The notes beneath the pieces are model-generated. The model was not told the DNA's origin. It was given only the letters and a program-made list of their open reading frames with translations, and made no database searches. Positions 34,890-47,310 of a stretch of 64,000 bases of DNA are shown piece after piece. The stretch is from Thiomonas sp. FB-6 (GTDB taxonomy: Bacteria; Pseudomonadota; Gammaproteobacteria; Burkholderiales; Burkholderiaceae_C): contig NZ_KB898483.1 of NCBI RefSeq assembly GCF_000377645.1, forward strand, positions 1 to 64,000, in the 5' to 3' direction. The position numbers and the translations under genes were made by a program. The stretch's first letter is position 1; every line of letters starts with the position of its first letter.

Positions 34890-35079
34890 GAATTGTCCTG
34901 GTGAAAGGGGCGCGGCTTCCCGCGGCGCCGATGCATGAACGCGAAGAATAGCGCGAAGGGACACCCCACCGGCTCGGCGCGGGGCTGCGGCCCCGCCGGT
35001 CGCCCGGGTTCGCCGGGTGGGCTGGAGGCGCGTCGGCGCGCCGAGGCCTTTATAGTTGCGTGTTGCCCGCGAATCCGCC

Positions 35080-37965
<2,886 letters not shown>

Positions 37966-38234
37966 GCGGGCTGCGAGCGAGCGCCCCCCGCGCCCCGCCC
38001 GAATGTCGCCTTGCCGGGCGGAGCGCGACCGGGCGGAGCGCGCCGCGGCGCCTCCTGCAGACTTGGGGCATCCACTTGTACCATGGCCCGCGTCACCTGC
38101 CGCCGCGCGGCGGCAGCTGTGCGAGCCGGGCGCCGTGCATGCGGCCGCGCGGCCCTGGCGGCGGCACCTGCGCGAGGCGCGGCGCGCCCCGACCTCCCGA
38201 GAACGATCACGTACAACCCTACGGAGAACTTGTC
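37966..38234. other. Spacer between uvrA and the dienelactone hydrolase gene
   Basis: A 269-base GC-rich spacer. It contains an imperfect tandem repeat CCGGGCGGAGCGCG (about 38014-38042) and several short hairpins but no gene or convincing promoter. The last bases carry GGAGA, the ribosome site of the following gene. Confidence 0.4.
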
Positions 38235-38897
38235 ATGGGCAAGAACATTACGTTGCAACTCAAGGATGGAACCCGCATCGGCGCCTACGTCGCCGAGCCG
38301 GCCGGCACGCCCAAGGCGGGCCTGGTCGTGGTGCAGGAAATCTTCGGCGTGAACGCGCACATCCGCAGCGTGGCCGACCGCTACGCGGCGCAGGGCTACC
38401 TGGCCATCGCGCCGGCGCTGTTCGACCCGGTGCAGCCGGGCGTGGAACTGGGCTATGACCAGGAAGGCGTGACCAAGGGCCAGGACTACGTGGGCAAGCT
38501 GGGCTTCGAGCGCGCGCTGGCCGGCGTCGAGGCGGCGGCGCAGGAAGTGCGCGGCGCCGGCAAGGTGGCCACGGTGGGCTACTGCTGGGGCGGCACGGTG
38601 AGCTTCCTGTCGGCCATTCGCCTGGGGCTGCCGGCGATCAGCTACTACGGCGGACGCAACGTGCAGTTCGCGGGGGAGCCGGCGAAGGCGCCGCTGATGT
38701 TCCATTACGGGCTGAAGGACGCGCACATCAGCGAAGCCGACCGCGAAGCGGTGCGCAAGGGCAACCCCACGGCCGAGTTCCACGTCTACGACGCCGACCA
38801 CGGCTTCAACTGCGACGCCCGCGGCAGCTACGACGCGGACTCGGCCAAGCTGGCCATGGAGCGCTCGCTGGCCTTCCTGGCCAGGCACGTGGGCTGA
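38235..38897 (+). CDS. Dienelactone hydrolase family protein
   Basis: A 220-residue alpha/beta hydrolase. Family motifs are VVVQEIFGVNAHIRSVADRYA, the nucleophile cysteine in GYCWGG near residue 117, the acid in HYGLKDAHI and the histidine in YDADHGFNC, so the Cys-Asp-His triad is complete. Dienelactone hydrolases open lactones in chlorocatechol breakdown, but many family members sit outside such pathways, as here, and act on unknown esters. GGAGA eight bases upstream supports the ATG. It is a single gene between uvrA and a convergent EAL gene. Confidence 0.9.
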   Translation: MGKNITLQLKDGTRIGAYVAEPAGTPKAGLVVVQEIFGVNAHIRSVADRYAAQGYLAIAPALFDPVQPGVELGYDQEGVTKGQDYVGKLGFERALAGVEAAAQEVRGAGKVATVGYCWGGTVSFLSAIRLGLPAISYYGGRNVQFAGEPAKAPLMFHYGLKDAHISEADREAVRKGNPTAEFHVYDADHGFNCDARGSYDADSAKLAMERSLAFLARHVG

Positions 38898-38935
38898 CAG
38901 CCCGGCCCCGGGGCGGCACGCCGTGCCGCCCACGC

Positions 38936-39721
38936 CTAGATGGCGCGCAGGCGCCCGCCGTGGTTGAGCACCTCGGCCCAGTCCTCGAGCTGGCGCGGCT
39001 CGCCGAACAGGTAGCCCTGCATCACCTGCAGCCCGAGTTCGCGCAGGGCCTGCGCGTCCTCGGGGCGCTCCACCGCCTCGGCCACCACCTGTACGCCCAG
39101 GCGCTGCGCCAGCGCTGTGACGCTGCGCACGATCTCGCGGTTGCGCGGGTCGCGCTCCAGGTTTCCGGTGAAACCGGCGGGCAGCTTGATCAGCGCCGGG
39201 CTCAGGCGCTTGAGGTATTCGAAGGAGGCGTAGCCCTCGCCGAAATCGTCCATGGCCAGCTGCACGCCGGCCTGCTGCAGGGCCTGGATGTTGCGCACCA
39301 CGCTGGGGTAGACGGGGATCTGGCGCCGCTCGGTCACTTCCAGCGCCAGGCGCTGCGCGGGCCAGCGGCTCTCGGCCAGCACGCTCTGGATGTGGGGCAC
39401 CAGTTCCGGGTCACCGAGCTGGTCGGCTTCCAGGTTGACCCCCACCATGCCTTCCCAGCCGGTCCAGTTGGACAGCACGCGCGCCTCGGCCACGGCGGTG
39501 TCGACCACCCAGAAGAACAGCTGGCTGGTCTGCGACACCGACAGGCGCGGCAGGAAGGCCAGCGGGGAATGGCGCCGCGGCGCGGTGTCGGCGCGCCAGC
39601 GGAACAGGGCCTCCAGGCCGACGACTTCGCCGCTGGGGTAGCGCACCTGCGGCAGGTACACCAGAGACGGCGAACCGGAACCGGTATGCACCGCGATTTC
39701 GCTGAACACGTCTCGTTCCAA
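38936..39721 (-). CDS. EAL-domain protein (c-di-GMP phosphodiesterase-like)
   Basis: About 261 residues, nearly all EAL domain. Seen motifs: GLEALFRW (EAL), VNLEADQLGD (Asn ligand), LEVTER, MDDFGEGYAS (DDFG), LIKLPAGF in place of the usual K-I-D, VVAEAVE in place of AEGVE, and MQGYLFGEP. Most metal and substrate residues are kept, so activity is possible, but the KID and AEGVE deviations suggest weakened catalysis or a binding role. There is no ATG near the expected start; TTG 39721 is my choice and GTG 39709 is an alternative. It is divergent from the M61 peptidase gene. Confidence 0.82.
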   Translation of the reverse strand: MERDVFSEIAVHTGSGSPSLVYLPQVRYPSGEVVGLEALFRWRADTAPRRHSPLAFLPRLSVSQTSQLFFWVVDTAVAEARVLSNWTGWEGMVGVNLEADQLGDPELVPHIQSVLAESRWPAQRLALEVTERRQIPVYPSVVRNIQALQQAGVQLAMDDFGEGYASFEYLKRLSPALIKLPAGFTGNLERDPRNREIVRSVTALAQRLGVQVVAEAVERPEDAQALRELGLQVMQGYLFGEPRQLEDWAEVLNHGGRLRAI

Positions 39722-39852
39722 GGCCGATCTCGCGAGTTTTCCTGGGAAGGCTGGATAGGTCCCGCGCAGCCTGCGCGGGGCTTGGCGCACCGGAGCACCC
39801 GGGGCGCGGCTGGGCAGATTAGCATGAAGCCCGATTCCACTGCCCGCACGCC

Positions 39853-41700
39853 ATGCCACCCTCCGCCCAGGCCACGCCCGCCGCGCGCAAGCGCGCCAAG
39901 GCCGCCCCGACCGCCTCGGTCGGGCCCCGCTACCGCGTGCGCATGCACAAGCTGCACGCGCATGTGTTCGACGTCGAGCTCGAGCTGGCGCGCCCCGACC
40001 CTGCGGGCCAGGAGCTGTGGCTGCCGGTGTGGGTGCCGGGCAGCTACCTGGTGCGCGAGTTCGCGCGCCACGTGCTGGAGATGCGCGCCTTCTGCGGGCG
40101 CCGGGAACTGGCGCTGCGCAAGACGGCGAAGAACCGCTGGCGCATCGAGCCCTGCGAGGGGCCGCTGAAGGTGCAGCTCGGCGTGTACGCGCACGACGCC
40201 TCGGTGCGCGCGGCCTGGCTGGACCCGTCGCGGGGGTTTTTCAATGCCAGCAGCCTGCTGCCGGCGGCCGCCGGCTTCGAGCACGTGGAGCAGGAGCTCA
40301 GCCTGGAGCCCCCGCCGGGGCTGCGCTGGAGCGTGGCCACCACGCTGGCTCCGCGCAAGGTGGACGAGCGCGGCTTCGGCAGCTACGCGGCGCGCGACTA
40401 CGCGGATCTGGTGGACCACCCCGTGGCCTGCGGCGACCATCTGCGCATCGCCTTCCGCGCCTGCGGGACGCCGCACGAGATGGTGGTGGAACACGGCACC
40501 CGCCTGCGCGAGCAGGTGGACGCCAAGCGCCTGGCGGCCGACCTGCGGCGCATCTGCGAAACACAGATCGCGCTGTTCGAGCCCGAGGCGCCGCGCGCGC
40601 CCTTCCGGCGCTACGCCTTCCTGCTGGCGCCCTCGCCCACCGGCTGGGGCGGGCTGGAGCATGCCGACAGCAGCGCGCTGATCTGCGCCGAGGCGGACCT
40701 GCCGCATCCGCGCGACGGCGCCGACGCCGGCGCCGGCTACCGGCGCCTGCTGGGCCTGTGCAGCCATGAGTACTTCCACGCCTGGAACGTCAAGCGCATC
40801 CGTCCGCAGGCGCTGACACCGCTCGACCTGGAGCGCGAAAACCTCACCGGCATGCTGTGGCTGTTCGAGGGCTTCACCTCCTACTACGACGACCTGGTGC
40901 TGCGCCGCGCCGGGCTGATCAGCCCGCAGCAATACCTGCAGCTGCTGGCCGAGGCCATGCGCGCGGTGCAGGCCACGCCGGGGCGCCACCTGCAAAGCCT
41001 GGAGGAGGCGAGCTTCGACGCCTGGATCAAGTTCTACCGGCCCGACGAGAACACCCCCAACGCGACGGTGAGCTACTACACCCTGGGCGGGCTGTTCGCG
41101 CTGGCGCTGGATCTGCATCTGCGCAGCCGCGGCAAGGGCTGCCTGGACGACGTGATGCGCCTGCTTTGGCGGCGCTACGGCCGCGCCGACGCGCCGCTGC
41201 GCGAGCAGGGCGTGCCCGAGGACGCGCTGCCCGCGCTGGTGCGCGAGGCCTGCGGCGCCGACCTGCGCGCCTGGTTCGCGCGCCACGTGCAGGGCCGCGA
41301 GGAATTGCCCCTGCAACGCCTGCTGGCCGGTTTCGGCGTGGAACTGGGCCATGGCGCGCCGGAGCCGGTGGACGCGCTGGGCCTGCGCCTGGACGGCGTC
41401 TCCAGCTGGCCGCTGGTGCGCTACGTGCGCAGCGGCTCGTGGGCCGAGCAGGCCGGGCTGTGCGCGGGCGACGTGCTGGTGGCCGTGAACGAACAGCAGG
41501 CGGGCGCGGCCGCGCTGGCGCGCCAGTGGCGCCGCGCCCAGGCCGGCCAGACGTGGAGCGCCCACGTCATGCGCGACGGCAGGCTGCTGCAGCTGCGCGC
41601 GCCGCTGCCCCAGCCGGCGCCGGGCCCGGTGCAACTGCAACTGGCCGCGCGCCCCACGGCCGCCGCGCTGCGCCTGCGCCGCGCCTGGCTGGACGCCTGA
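39853..41700 (+). CDS. M61-family peptidase with PDZ domain
   Basis: A 615-residue glycyl-aminopeptidase-type zinc peptidase. The N-terminal beta domain (residues 25-200) includes WLPVWVPGSYLVREFARHV. The catalytic motif HEYFHAWNVKRI starts near residue 305 and the third ligand glutamate is in LFEGFTSYYDD near 339. A C-terminal PDZ domain covers about residues 480-600 (VRSGSWAEQAGLCAGDVLVAVN). There is no signal peptide, so it is probably cytoplasmic. Substrate preference for N-terminal Gly/Ala is known only for characterised relatives. Confidence 0.9.
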   Translation: MPPSAQATPAARKRAKAAPTASVGPRYRVRMHKLHAHVFDVELELARPDPAGQELWLPVWVPGSYLVREFARHVLEMRAFCGRRELALRKTAKNRWRIEPCEGPLKVQLGVYAHDASVRAAWLDPSRGFFNASSLLPAAAGFEHVEQELSLEPPPGLRWSVATTLAPRKVDERGFGSYAARDYADLVDHPVACGDHLRIAFRACGTPHEMVVEHGTRLREQVDAKRLAADLRRICETQIALFEPEAPRAPFRRYAFLLAPSPTGWGGLEHADSSALICAEADLPHPRDGADAGAGYRRLLGLCSHEYFHAWNVKRIRPQALTPLDLERENLTGMLWLFEGFTSYYDDLVLRRAGLISPQQYLQLLAEAMRAVQATPGRHLQSLEEASFDAWIKFYRPDENTPNATVSYYTLGGLFALALDLHLRSRGKGCLDDVMRLLWRRYGRADAPLREQGVPEDALPALVREACGADLRAWFARHVQGREELPLQRLLAGFGVELGHGAPEPVDALGLRLDGVSSWPLVRYVRSGSWAEQAGLCAGDVLVAVNEQQAGAAALARQWRRAQAGQTWSAHVMRDGRLLQLRAPLPQPAPGPVQLQLAARPTAAALRLRRAWLDA

Positions 41701-41756
41701 AGCCGACGCCGCGGCGCGCCGCCCCCCTCACAACCCGACCTACCCAGGAGACTCCG

Positions 41757-42533
41757 ATGAACCCCGAGAACCTGCTGCTCGAAGTCCACGACCAGGTGGC
41801 GCTGATCCGGCTGCACCGGCCCAAGGCGCTCAACGCACTGAACGATGCGTTGATGGACGAGCTGGGCCAGGCGCTGGCCCTGTACGAGGCCGACGACGCC
41901 ATCGGCTGCATCGTGCTCACCGGCAGCGAAAAGGCCTTCGCGGCCGGCGCGGACATCGCGGCCATGGCCACCAAGGACTACATGCAGGCCTACCGCGAGG
42001 ACTTCATCACCCGCAACTGGGAGCGCATGCGCAGCATGCGCAAGCCGGTGATCGCAGCGGTGGCCGGCTACGCGCTGGGCGGCGGCTGCGAGCTGGCGAT
42101 GATGTGCGACTTCATCATCGCCGCCGACGACGCGCGCTTCGGCCAGCCGGAGATCCGCATCGGCATCATCCCCGGCGCCGGCGGCACGCAGCGCCTGCCG
42201 CGCGCGGTCGGCAAGAGCAAGGCCATGGACCTGGCGCTCACCGGGCGCATGATGGACGCGGCGGAAGCCGAGCGCGCCGGGCTGGTGTCGCGCGTGGTGC
42301 CGGCGGCGCGCCTGCTGGACGAGGCGCTGGAAGCGGCGCGCGCCATCTGCGCCTTCCCGCGCCAGACCGTGATGCTGACCAAGGACTGCGTGAACCGCGC
42401 CTTCGAGGTGCCGCTGGCCGATGGCCTGATGTACGAGCGCCGCGTGTTCCACAGCCTGTTCGGCACCCACGACCAGCGCGAGGGCATGGCCGCCTTCCTG
42501 GAAAAACGCAGCCCGAAGTTCGAGAACCGCTGA
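41757..42533 (+). CDS. Enoyl-CoA hydratase
   Basis: A 258-residue crotonase-fold hydratase of fatty-acid or aromatic-acid beta-oxidation. The oxyanion-hole segments FAAGADIAAM and AVAGYALGGGCELAMMCD are present. Both catalytic glutamates are conserved (GGCELAMM and the FGQPEIRIGIIPGAGGTQR segment), which favours true hydratase activity over isomerase or hydrolase. AGGAG precedes the ATG. It follows the M61 gene by 56 bases; no other beta-oxidation gene is adjacent. Confidence 0.92.
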   Translation: MNPENLLLEVHDQVALIRLHRPKALNALNDALMDELGQALALYEADDAIGCIVLTGSEKAFAAGADIAAMATKDYMQAYREDFITRNWERMRSMRKPVIAAVAGYALGGGCELAMMCDFIIAADDARFGQPEIRIGIIPGAGGTQRLPRAVGKSKAMDLALTGRMMDAAEAERAGLVSRVVPAARLLDEALEAARAICAFPRQTVMLTKDCVNRAFEVPLADGLMYERRVFHSLFGTHDQREGMAAFLEKRSPKFENR

Positions 42534-42575
42534 GGCCTTCCGGCGCGACGCAATGCCCCGTGGCTGGCAGGGGGC

Positions 42576-42603
42576 TTGAACGCCCGGCGCGCTCGCGTAT
42601 AAT
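42576..42603 (+). promoter_or_regulatory. Promoter of tRNA-Met
   Basis: TTGAAC (42576-42581) and a perfect TATAAT (42598-42603), 16 bases apart, end 11 bases before the first base of the tRNA. This is the clearest sigma-70 promoter in the window. Confidence 0.88.
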
Positions 42604-42614
42604 GTCCTGCTTTT

Positions 42615-42691
<77 letters not shown>

Positions 42692-42700
42692 GAGTTTCCG

Positions 42701-42735
42701 AAGCCCCGGAGTCGCGAGACTTCGGGGCTTTTTCA
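42701..42735 (+). terminator. Terminator of tRNA-Met
   Basis: A 13-bp stem (AAGCCCCGGAGTC with GACTTCGGGGCTT, loop GCGA) is followed by TTTTT. It starts ten bases behind the tRNA 3' end. The following stretch 42736-42921 has no recognisable gene. Confidence 0.92.
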
Positions 42736-42921
42736 CATGGGCCGGAGTGCAGGCATGCTGGCCTGCCTGTCACAAGCCCCCAAGGCCCCGCCGCGATTCA
42801 AGGCTGCCTACCATGAGGACCGGGGCCAACGTCCTCGCCTCGGTAGCCCCAGGTCGCAGCGGCAACCGCCTTCCTTCCCAAGACCCTCCACCCATCCGTC
42901 GCTTTCGCGGACGATGACAGC

Positions 42922-43125
42922 ATGATCGACGCCTTGCGCCTGCTTGCCTGCGGCGTGTGCGCGGCAGCGTTGGCCTGGGGCCTTTGGTACTGGCTCGGCG
43001 AACGCCTGTTCGGCGTGCTCACCATCACGGCCATCGTCTACCTGCTGCTCGAGAACCGCAGACTGCGCAAAAGCCTTCGGACTCAGGAGACGGTGCAAAC
43101 GCGCCGCGGCACCCGCGAACCCTGA
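42922..43125 (+). CDS. Small membrane protein, function unknown
   Basis: A 67-residue protein with a hydrophobic N-terminal two thirds (LLACGVCAAALAWGLWYWLG and LFGVLTITAIVYLLLEN, two probable helices) and a basic C-terminal tail (RRLRKSLRTQ...RRGTREP). I do not recognise a family. There is no strong Shine-Dalgarno. It lies between tRNA-Met and vapC and converges on vapC. Confidence 0.55.
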   Translation: MIDALRLLACGVCAAALAWGLWYWLGERLFGVLTITAIVYLLLENRRLRKSLRTQETVQTRRGTREP

Positions 43126-43142
43126 CGGGCCTGATCCGAGCG

Positions 43143-43550
43143 CTACCTTTCCAGCCAGTTCTCCACCTTGAGGCCTCGGATGCGGCTGAATTCGCGCATG
43201 TTGTCCGTGACCAGGGTGAGGCCCAAGGCGAGGGCGTGCGACGCGATCAGCAGATCATTCATGCCGATGGGCTTGCCAACGCCTTCCAGTTCGGCGCGGA
43301 TGCGGCCGTACCGGGAATCGGCAGGACACTCCAGCGGCATGATGGGGATGGTGGCAAGGATCTCCCCCACCCTGGCGCGCAGCTTGGCGGAACCCTTCCT
43401 TGCGCAGCCATAGTGCAATTCCGCTGCGACGATGATGCTGGTGACGATAGCAGCCGTCGGGCCGAATTCTTCGAGATGCCGCGCCACGATCCCGTCCGGG
43501 CTGCGGATCACGTCGCCGATGATGTTCGTGTCCAGCAGATATCCGGTCAA
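43143..43550 (-). CDS. vapC: VapC-family PIN-domain toxin
   Basis: A 135-residue ribonuclease toxin. The PIN motifs are present: YLLDTNIIGDVI with the first Asp near residue 7, a Glu in SIIVAAELHYGC, an Asp in GMNDLLIASHA and the last Asp in LVTDNMREFSRI. This VapC type often cleaves initiator tRNA. Translation appears to start at TTG 43550, overlapping the antitoxin stop (TTGA). The toxin is the second gene of the pair. Confidence 0.9.
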   Translation of the reverse strand: MTGYLLDTNIIGDVIRSPDGIVARHLEEFGPTAAIVTSIIVAAELHYGCARKGSAKLRARVGEILATIPIMPLECPADSRYGRIRAELEGVGKPIGMNDLLIASHALALGLTLVTDNMREFSRIRGLKVENWLER

Positions 43551-43819
43551 AAAATATCCTCCGGTTCGGCGGGCGTGTCCTCGATCCGCGGAAACTGGTC
43601 TTCAGGGCCAAGCGGCGCCTGCCGCCTCCACTGCGCAAGAAGTTCGACCAGATTCGTCGGCCGCGTCACCGGTTCAAGAATGAGTTTGCCGCCTTCCCGG
43701 TGGATCAGCACGCGGTCGCCCGGCAATTCGAACTCCACCGGTATCCGCACTGCCTGACTACGGTTGTTGCGGAACAGTCTGGCCTCCTTGGGGCTGGATG
43801 GCCGCGATCGGCTGGGCAT
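43547..43819 (-). CDS. vapB: VapB-family antitoxin (AbrB fold)
   Basis: A 90-residue antitoxin. The N-terminal swapped-hairpin DNA-binding motif reads [21 protein letters not shown] followed by [15 protein letters not shown], as in VagC/VapB proteins. The C-terminal tail ([15 protein letters not shown]) resembles toxin-binding tails. It overlaps vapC by four bases. The AT-rich stretch upstream (about 43835-43862, GTATATGCCGAATTGAATATCCC) is the probable promoter/operator. Confidence 0.88.
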   Translation of the reverse strand: MPSRSRPSSPKEARLFRNNRSQAVRIPVEFELPGDRVLIHREGGKLILEPVTRPTNLVELLAQWRRQAPLGPEDQFPRIEDTPAEPEDIF

Positions 43820-43968
43820 GGCATGGGGTCTCGAGTTGTATATGCCGAATTGAATATCCCACGAGCTCCTCGAGAGCTCACCCCGGCAAAGAGACGAAGC
43901 GGCCGTGGGCGGCCGGCCCTGCGTATCATGCCCGCTGGCCAGTTCCAGGCGCTCGAGCGCGGTTTCCG

Positions 43969-44862
43969 ATGACCCAGTCCGCCGCCCGCAAGGGCATCAT
44001 CCTCGCCGGGGGCTCCGGCACCCGGCTGTACCCGGTCACGCAGGCGGTGAGCAAGCAGCTGATGCCGGTGTACGACAAGCCGATGGTGTACTACCCGCTG
44101 TCGACCCTGATGCTGGCCGGCATCCGCGAGGTGCTGGTGATTTCCACGCCGCAGGACACGCCGCGCTTCCAGCACCTGCTGGGCGACGGCAGCCAGTGGG
44201 GCCTGGATCTGCACTACGCGGTGCAGCCCAGCCCGGACGGGCTGGCGCAGGCCTTTGTCATCGGGCGCGATTTCCTGGGCGGCGCGCCGAGTTCGCTGGT
44301 GCTGGGCGACAACCTGTTCTGGGGTCACGACCTGCAGCCCCTGCTGATGCAGGCCAATGCGCGCGCCGACGCGGCCACCGTGTTCGCCTACCACGTGCTC
44401 GACCCCGAGCGCTACGGCGTGGTGGAGTTCGACGCGCAGGGCCGCGCGGTGAGCATCGAGGAAAAGCCGGCCAGGCCCAAGAGCAGCTATGCCGTCACGG
44501 GGCTGTATTTCTACGATGCGCAGGCGCCCGAGATCGCCGCCTCGCTGCGCCCGTCGCCGCGCGGGGAGCTGGAGATCACCGACCTGAACCGCATCTACCT
44601 GGAACGCGGGCAGTTGCAGGTGTGCACGCTGGGGCGCGGCTACGCCTGGCTGGACACGGGCACCCACGAGAGCCTGCTGGACGCCGGGCAGTTCATCGCC
44701 ACGCTGGAAAAGCGCCAGGGCCTGAAGGTGTCGTGCCCGGAGGAGATCGCCTGGCGCCAGGGCTGGATCGACGACGCGCAGCTGGAACGGCTGGCCGAGC
44801 CCATGCGCAAGAACGGCTACGGCCAGTACCTGCTGCGCCTGCTGAGTTCCCCGGGATTCTGA
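43969..44862 (+). CDS. rmlA: Glucose-1-phosphate thymidylyltransferase
   Basis: RmlA (RfbA) makes dTDP-glucose from glucose-1-phosphate and dTTP, the entry step to dTDP-L-rhamnose for lipopolysaccharide. The 297-residue protein has the nucleotidyltransferase signature [20 protein letters not shown], the [17 protein letters not shown] motif, [31 protein letters not shown] and [13 protein letters not shown]. Length is standard. It is followed four bases later by rmlC. rmlB and rmlD are not in this window. Confidence 0.96.
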   Translation: MTQSAARKGIILAGGSGTRLYPVTQAVSKQLMPVYDKPMVYYPLSTLMLAGIREVLVISTPQDTPRFQHLLGDGSQWGLDLHYAVQPSPDGLAQAFVIGRDFLGGAPSSLVLGDNLFWGHDLQPLLMQANARADAATVFAYHVLDPERYGVVEFDAQGRAVSIEEKPARPKSSYAVTGLYFYDAQAPEIAASLRPSPRGELEITDLNRIYLERGQLQVCTLGRGYAWLDTGTHESLLDAGQFIATLEKRQGLKVSCPEEIAWRQGWIDDAQLERLAEPMRKNGYGQYLLRLLSSPGF

Positions 44863-44866
44863 GGCC

Positions 44867-45421
44867 ATGCCCTACACCGCGACCCCCACCGCGCTGCCCG
44901 AGGTGCTGGTGCTGGAACCCAAGGCCTACGGCGACGCCCGGGGCTGGTTTTTCGAGAGCTACAACCGGCGCGATTTCGCCACCGCCACGGGCATCGACGT
45001 CGAGTTCGTGCAGGACAACCACTCGCGCTCGGCGCTGGGGGTGCTGCGGGGACTGCACTACCAGATCCGCCACCCGCAGGGCAAGCTGGTGCGGGTGGTG
45101 GCGGGGCGGGTGTGGGACGTGGCCGTGGACCTGCGCCGCTCCTCGCCGCGCTTCGGCCAGTGGGCGGGGGTGGAGCTTTCGGCCGAGAACCGGCGCCAGC
45201 TGTGGATTCCCCCGGGTTTCGCGCATGGCTTCCTGAGCCTTTCCGAGGGCGCGGAATTCCTGTACAAGACCACGGACTACTGGTTTGCCGAGCACGAGCG
45301 CTCGCTGCTGTGGAACGACCCGCGCCTGGGCATCGCCTGGCCGCTGCAGGGCCTGCAGCCGGCCCTGGCCGCGAAGGACGCGGCGGCCCCGGCGCTGGAG
45401 CGGGCGGAGTGCTTCGACTGA
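44867..45421 (+). CDS. rmlC: dTDP-4-dehydrorhamnose 3,5-epimerase
   Basis: RmlC epimerises the 4-keto-6-deoxy sugar at C3 and C5. The 184-residue cupin shows DARGWFFESYNRRDF, VQDNHSRSALGVLRGLHYQ with the catalytic histidine, KLVRVVAGRVWDVAVDLR, WIPPGFAHGFLSL and the tyrosine in YKTTDYW. Its start lies four bases behind the rmlA stop (GAGGCC before ATG), so the two are one operon. Confidence 0.96.
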   Translation: MPYTATPTALPEVLVLEPKAYGDARGWFFESYNRRDFATATGIDVEFVQDNHSRSALGVLRGLHYQIRHPQGKLVRVVAGRVWDVAVDLRRSSPRFGQWAGVELSAENRRQLWIPPGFAHGFLSLSEGAEFLYKTTDYWFAEHERSLLWNDPRLGIAWPLQGLQPALAAKDAAAPALERAECFD

Positions 45422-45518
45422 TTCCATGGCTCGCCGGCGGGCAAGCCGCGCGGCGGCCCCGGCGCGCCATGGGGCCATTAGAATCCGGGAAAGCTTCCCC
45501 CCCACCAGGAACCCGCGG

Positions 45519-45905
45519 ATGCGTGTGGCCGCCCCGAACCTGCCGAGCCTGAGCCTGGCCGCCGCGCTGGCGCTGGGCGGCGCTTGCGCTCCGGCGCTCG
45601 CCCAGGTGTTGCCCACCGCGCCGGCACGCGTGTACCCCATGGGCAGCCTGATGGGCTATGCCACATTCGGCGCCGGGCCCACGCTGAGCGTGAATTGCGT
45701 GAGCTACCCGCTGGGCCCGGGGCTGCGCGTGGAGAACACGCAGCAGCGCGTGGTCCTGCTGGGCCAGCTGCCGGGCCTCAAGGGCCCGGTGGTGTTCCAG
45801 CGCGACTCCATGGGCAACGTGTTCCGGGTGTGGTTGCTGCGCGATAACCAGGTCGTCGGCGGAGTGACGGCCGCCCCCAATCGCTGCCTGTTCCGGCAGT
45901 TCTGA
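45519..45905 (+). CDS. Exported protein of unknown function
   Basis: A 128-residue protein with a clear signal peptide ([20 protein letters not shown], cleavage after ALA). The mature part has two cysteines (VNCVSYPLG and NRCLFRQF) that could form a disulfide, and a beta-rich middle ([35 protein letters not shown]). AGGA eight bases upstream supports the ATG. I do not recognise a family. It lies between rmlC and miaB and shares their strand. Confidence 0.65.
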   Translation: MRVAAPNLPSLSLAAALALGGACAPALAQVLPTAPARVYPMGSLMGYATFGAGPTLSVNCVSYPLGPGLRVENTQQRVVLLGQLPGLKGPVVFQRDSMGNVFRVWLLRDNQVVGGVTAAPNRCLFRQF

Positions 45906-45972
45906 ACGCCCTGCCCGCCCGCGGGCGGGTACGGCCCCCGCGCCGGCGCGCCCGCCGTGCCGCTCCCCGATC

Positions 45973-47310
45973 ATGAAAAAGCTCTACATCAAGACCTTCG
46001 GCTGCCAGATGAACGAGTACGACTCGGCCAAGATGGCCGACGTGCTCGGCGCCGCCCAGCCCTGGGAGCCCACCGACACCCCGGAGGACGCCGACCTCGT
46101 GTTGCTCAACACCTGCTCCATCCGCGAGAAGGCCCAGGAGAAGGTGTTCAGCGACCTCGGGCGCCTGCGCCTGCTGAAGGCCGAGCGCCCGGGCCTGCGC
46201 ATCGGCGTGGCCGGCTGCGTGGCCAGCCAGGAAGGCGCGGCCATCGTCGAGCGCGTGCCCTTCGTCGACCTCGTGTTCGGCCCGCAGACCCTGCACCGCC
46301 TGCCCGAGTTGCTGGAGGCGCGCGAGCGCACCGGGCGCGCGCAGGTGGACGTGAGCTTCCCGGAGATCGAGAAGTTCGACCACCTGCCGGCCGCGCGCGC
46401 CGAGGGGGCCACCGCCTTCGTGTCCATCATGGAAGGCTGCAGCAAGTACTGCAGCTATTGCGTGGTGCCCTACACCCGCGGCGAGGAGGTCTCGCGTCCG
46501 CTGGAGGACGTGCTCACCGAGGTGGCCGAGCTGGCCTCCCAAGGGGTGCGCGAGGTCACGCTGCTGGGCCAGAACGTCAACGCCTGGCGCGCCGAGGTGG
46601 ACGGCCAGCCGGGGGATTTCGCGCTCTTGCTGGAGTACGTGGCGGAGATCCCGGGCATCGAGCGCATCCGCTACACCACCAGCCACCCCAACGAGTTCAC
46701 GCAGCGCCTGATCGATGCGCATGCGCGCATCCCCCAGCTGGCGGCCCACGTGCACCTGCCGGTGCAGCACGGCTCGGATCGCGTGCTGGCGGCGATGAAG
46801 CGCGGCTACACGGCGTTGCAGTTCAAGCAGATCGCGCGCAAGCTGCGCGCGGCGCGCCCTGGCATCAGCATCGGCTCGGATTTCATCGTGGGCTTTCCCG
46901 GCGAGACCGAGGCCGACTTCGAGCAGCTGATGAAACTGGTGGAGGACCTGCGTTTCGACGCGAGCTTCAGCTTCGTGTTCAGCGCCCGCCCCGGCACGCC
47001 GGCCGCGGCGCTGCACGACGACACCCCGCAGGAGATCAAGCTGCAGCGCCTGCAACGCCTGCAGGCGCGCCTGGAGCAGTTCGCGCGGGAGATCTCCGAG
47101 GCCATGGTGGGCAGCACGCAGCGCGTGCTGGTGGAAGGCCCCAGCCGGCGCGACCCCGAGGAACTGCAGGGGCGCACCGAGAACAACCGCATGGTGCACT
47201 TCGTGGGGCCGCGCGAGCTGGTGGGGCGCATGGTGGACATGCGCATCTCGGCGGCCTACCCGCATTCGCTGCGCGGCGAGTTGCCCGCCGCGCAGCCCCT
47301 GGCTACTTGA
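45973..47310 (+). CDS. miaB: tRNA-2-methylthio-N6-dimethylallyladenosine synthase
   Basis: MiaB is a radical-SAM enzyme that adds the 2-methylthio group to i6A37 of tRNA. The 445-residue protein has the UPF0004 N-terminal domain with three cysteines ([25 protein letters not shown]), the radical-SAM CxxxCxxC in [14 protein letters not shown] near residues 156-163, the QNVNAW motif and a C-terminal TRAM domain. Its last eight bases overlap the end of the convergent carboxypeptidase gene. Confidence 0.97.
   Translation: MKKLYIKTFGCQMNEYDSAKMADVLGAAQPWEPTDTPEDADLVLLNTCSIREKAQEKVFSDLGRLRLLKAERPGLRIGVAGCVASQEGAAIVERVPFVDLVFGPQTLHRLPELLEARERTGRAQVDVSFPEIEKFDHLPAARAEGATAFVSIMEGCSKYCSYCVVPYTRGEEVSRPLEDVLTEVAELASQGVREVTLLGQNVNAWRAEVDGQPGDFALLLEYVAEIPGIERIRYTTSHPNEFTQRLIDAHARIPQLAAHVHLPVQHGSDRVLAAMKRGYTALQFKQIARKLRAARPGISIGSDFIVGFPGETEADFEQLMKLVEDLRFDASFSFVFSARPGTPAAALHDDTPQEIKLQRLQRLQARLEQFAREISEAMVGSTQRVLVEGPSRRDPEELQGRTENNRMVHFVGPRELVGRMVDMRISAAYPHSLRGELPAAQPLAT

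Noticed and set aside
38013-38042. Tandem CCGGGCGGAGCGCG units behind uvrA
   Set aside because: Only two imperfect copies in GC-rich spacer DNA; no sign of function.
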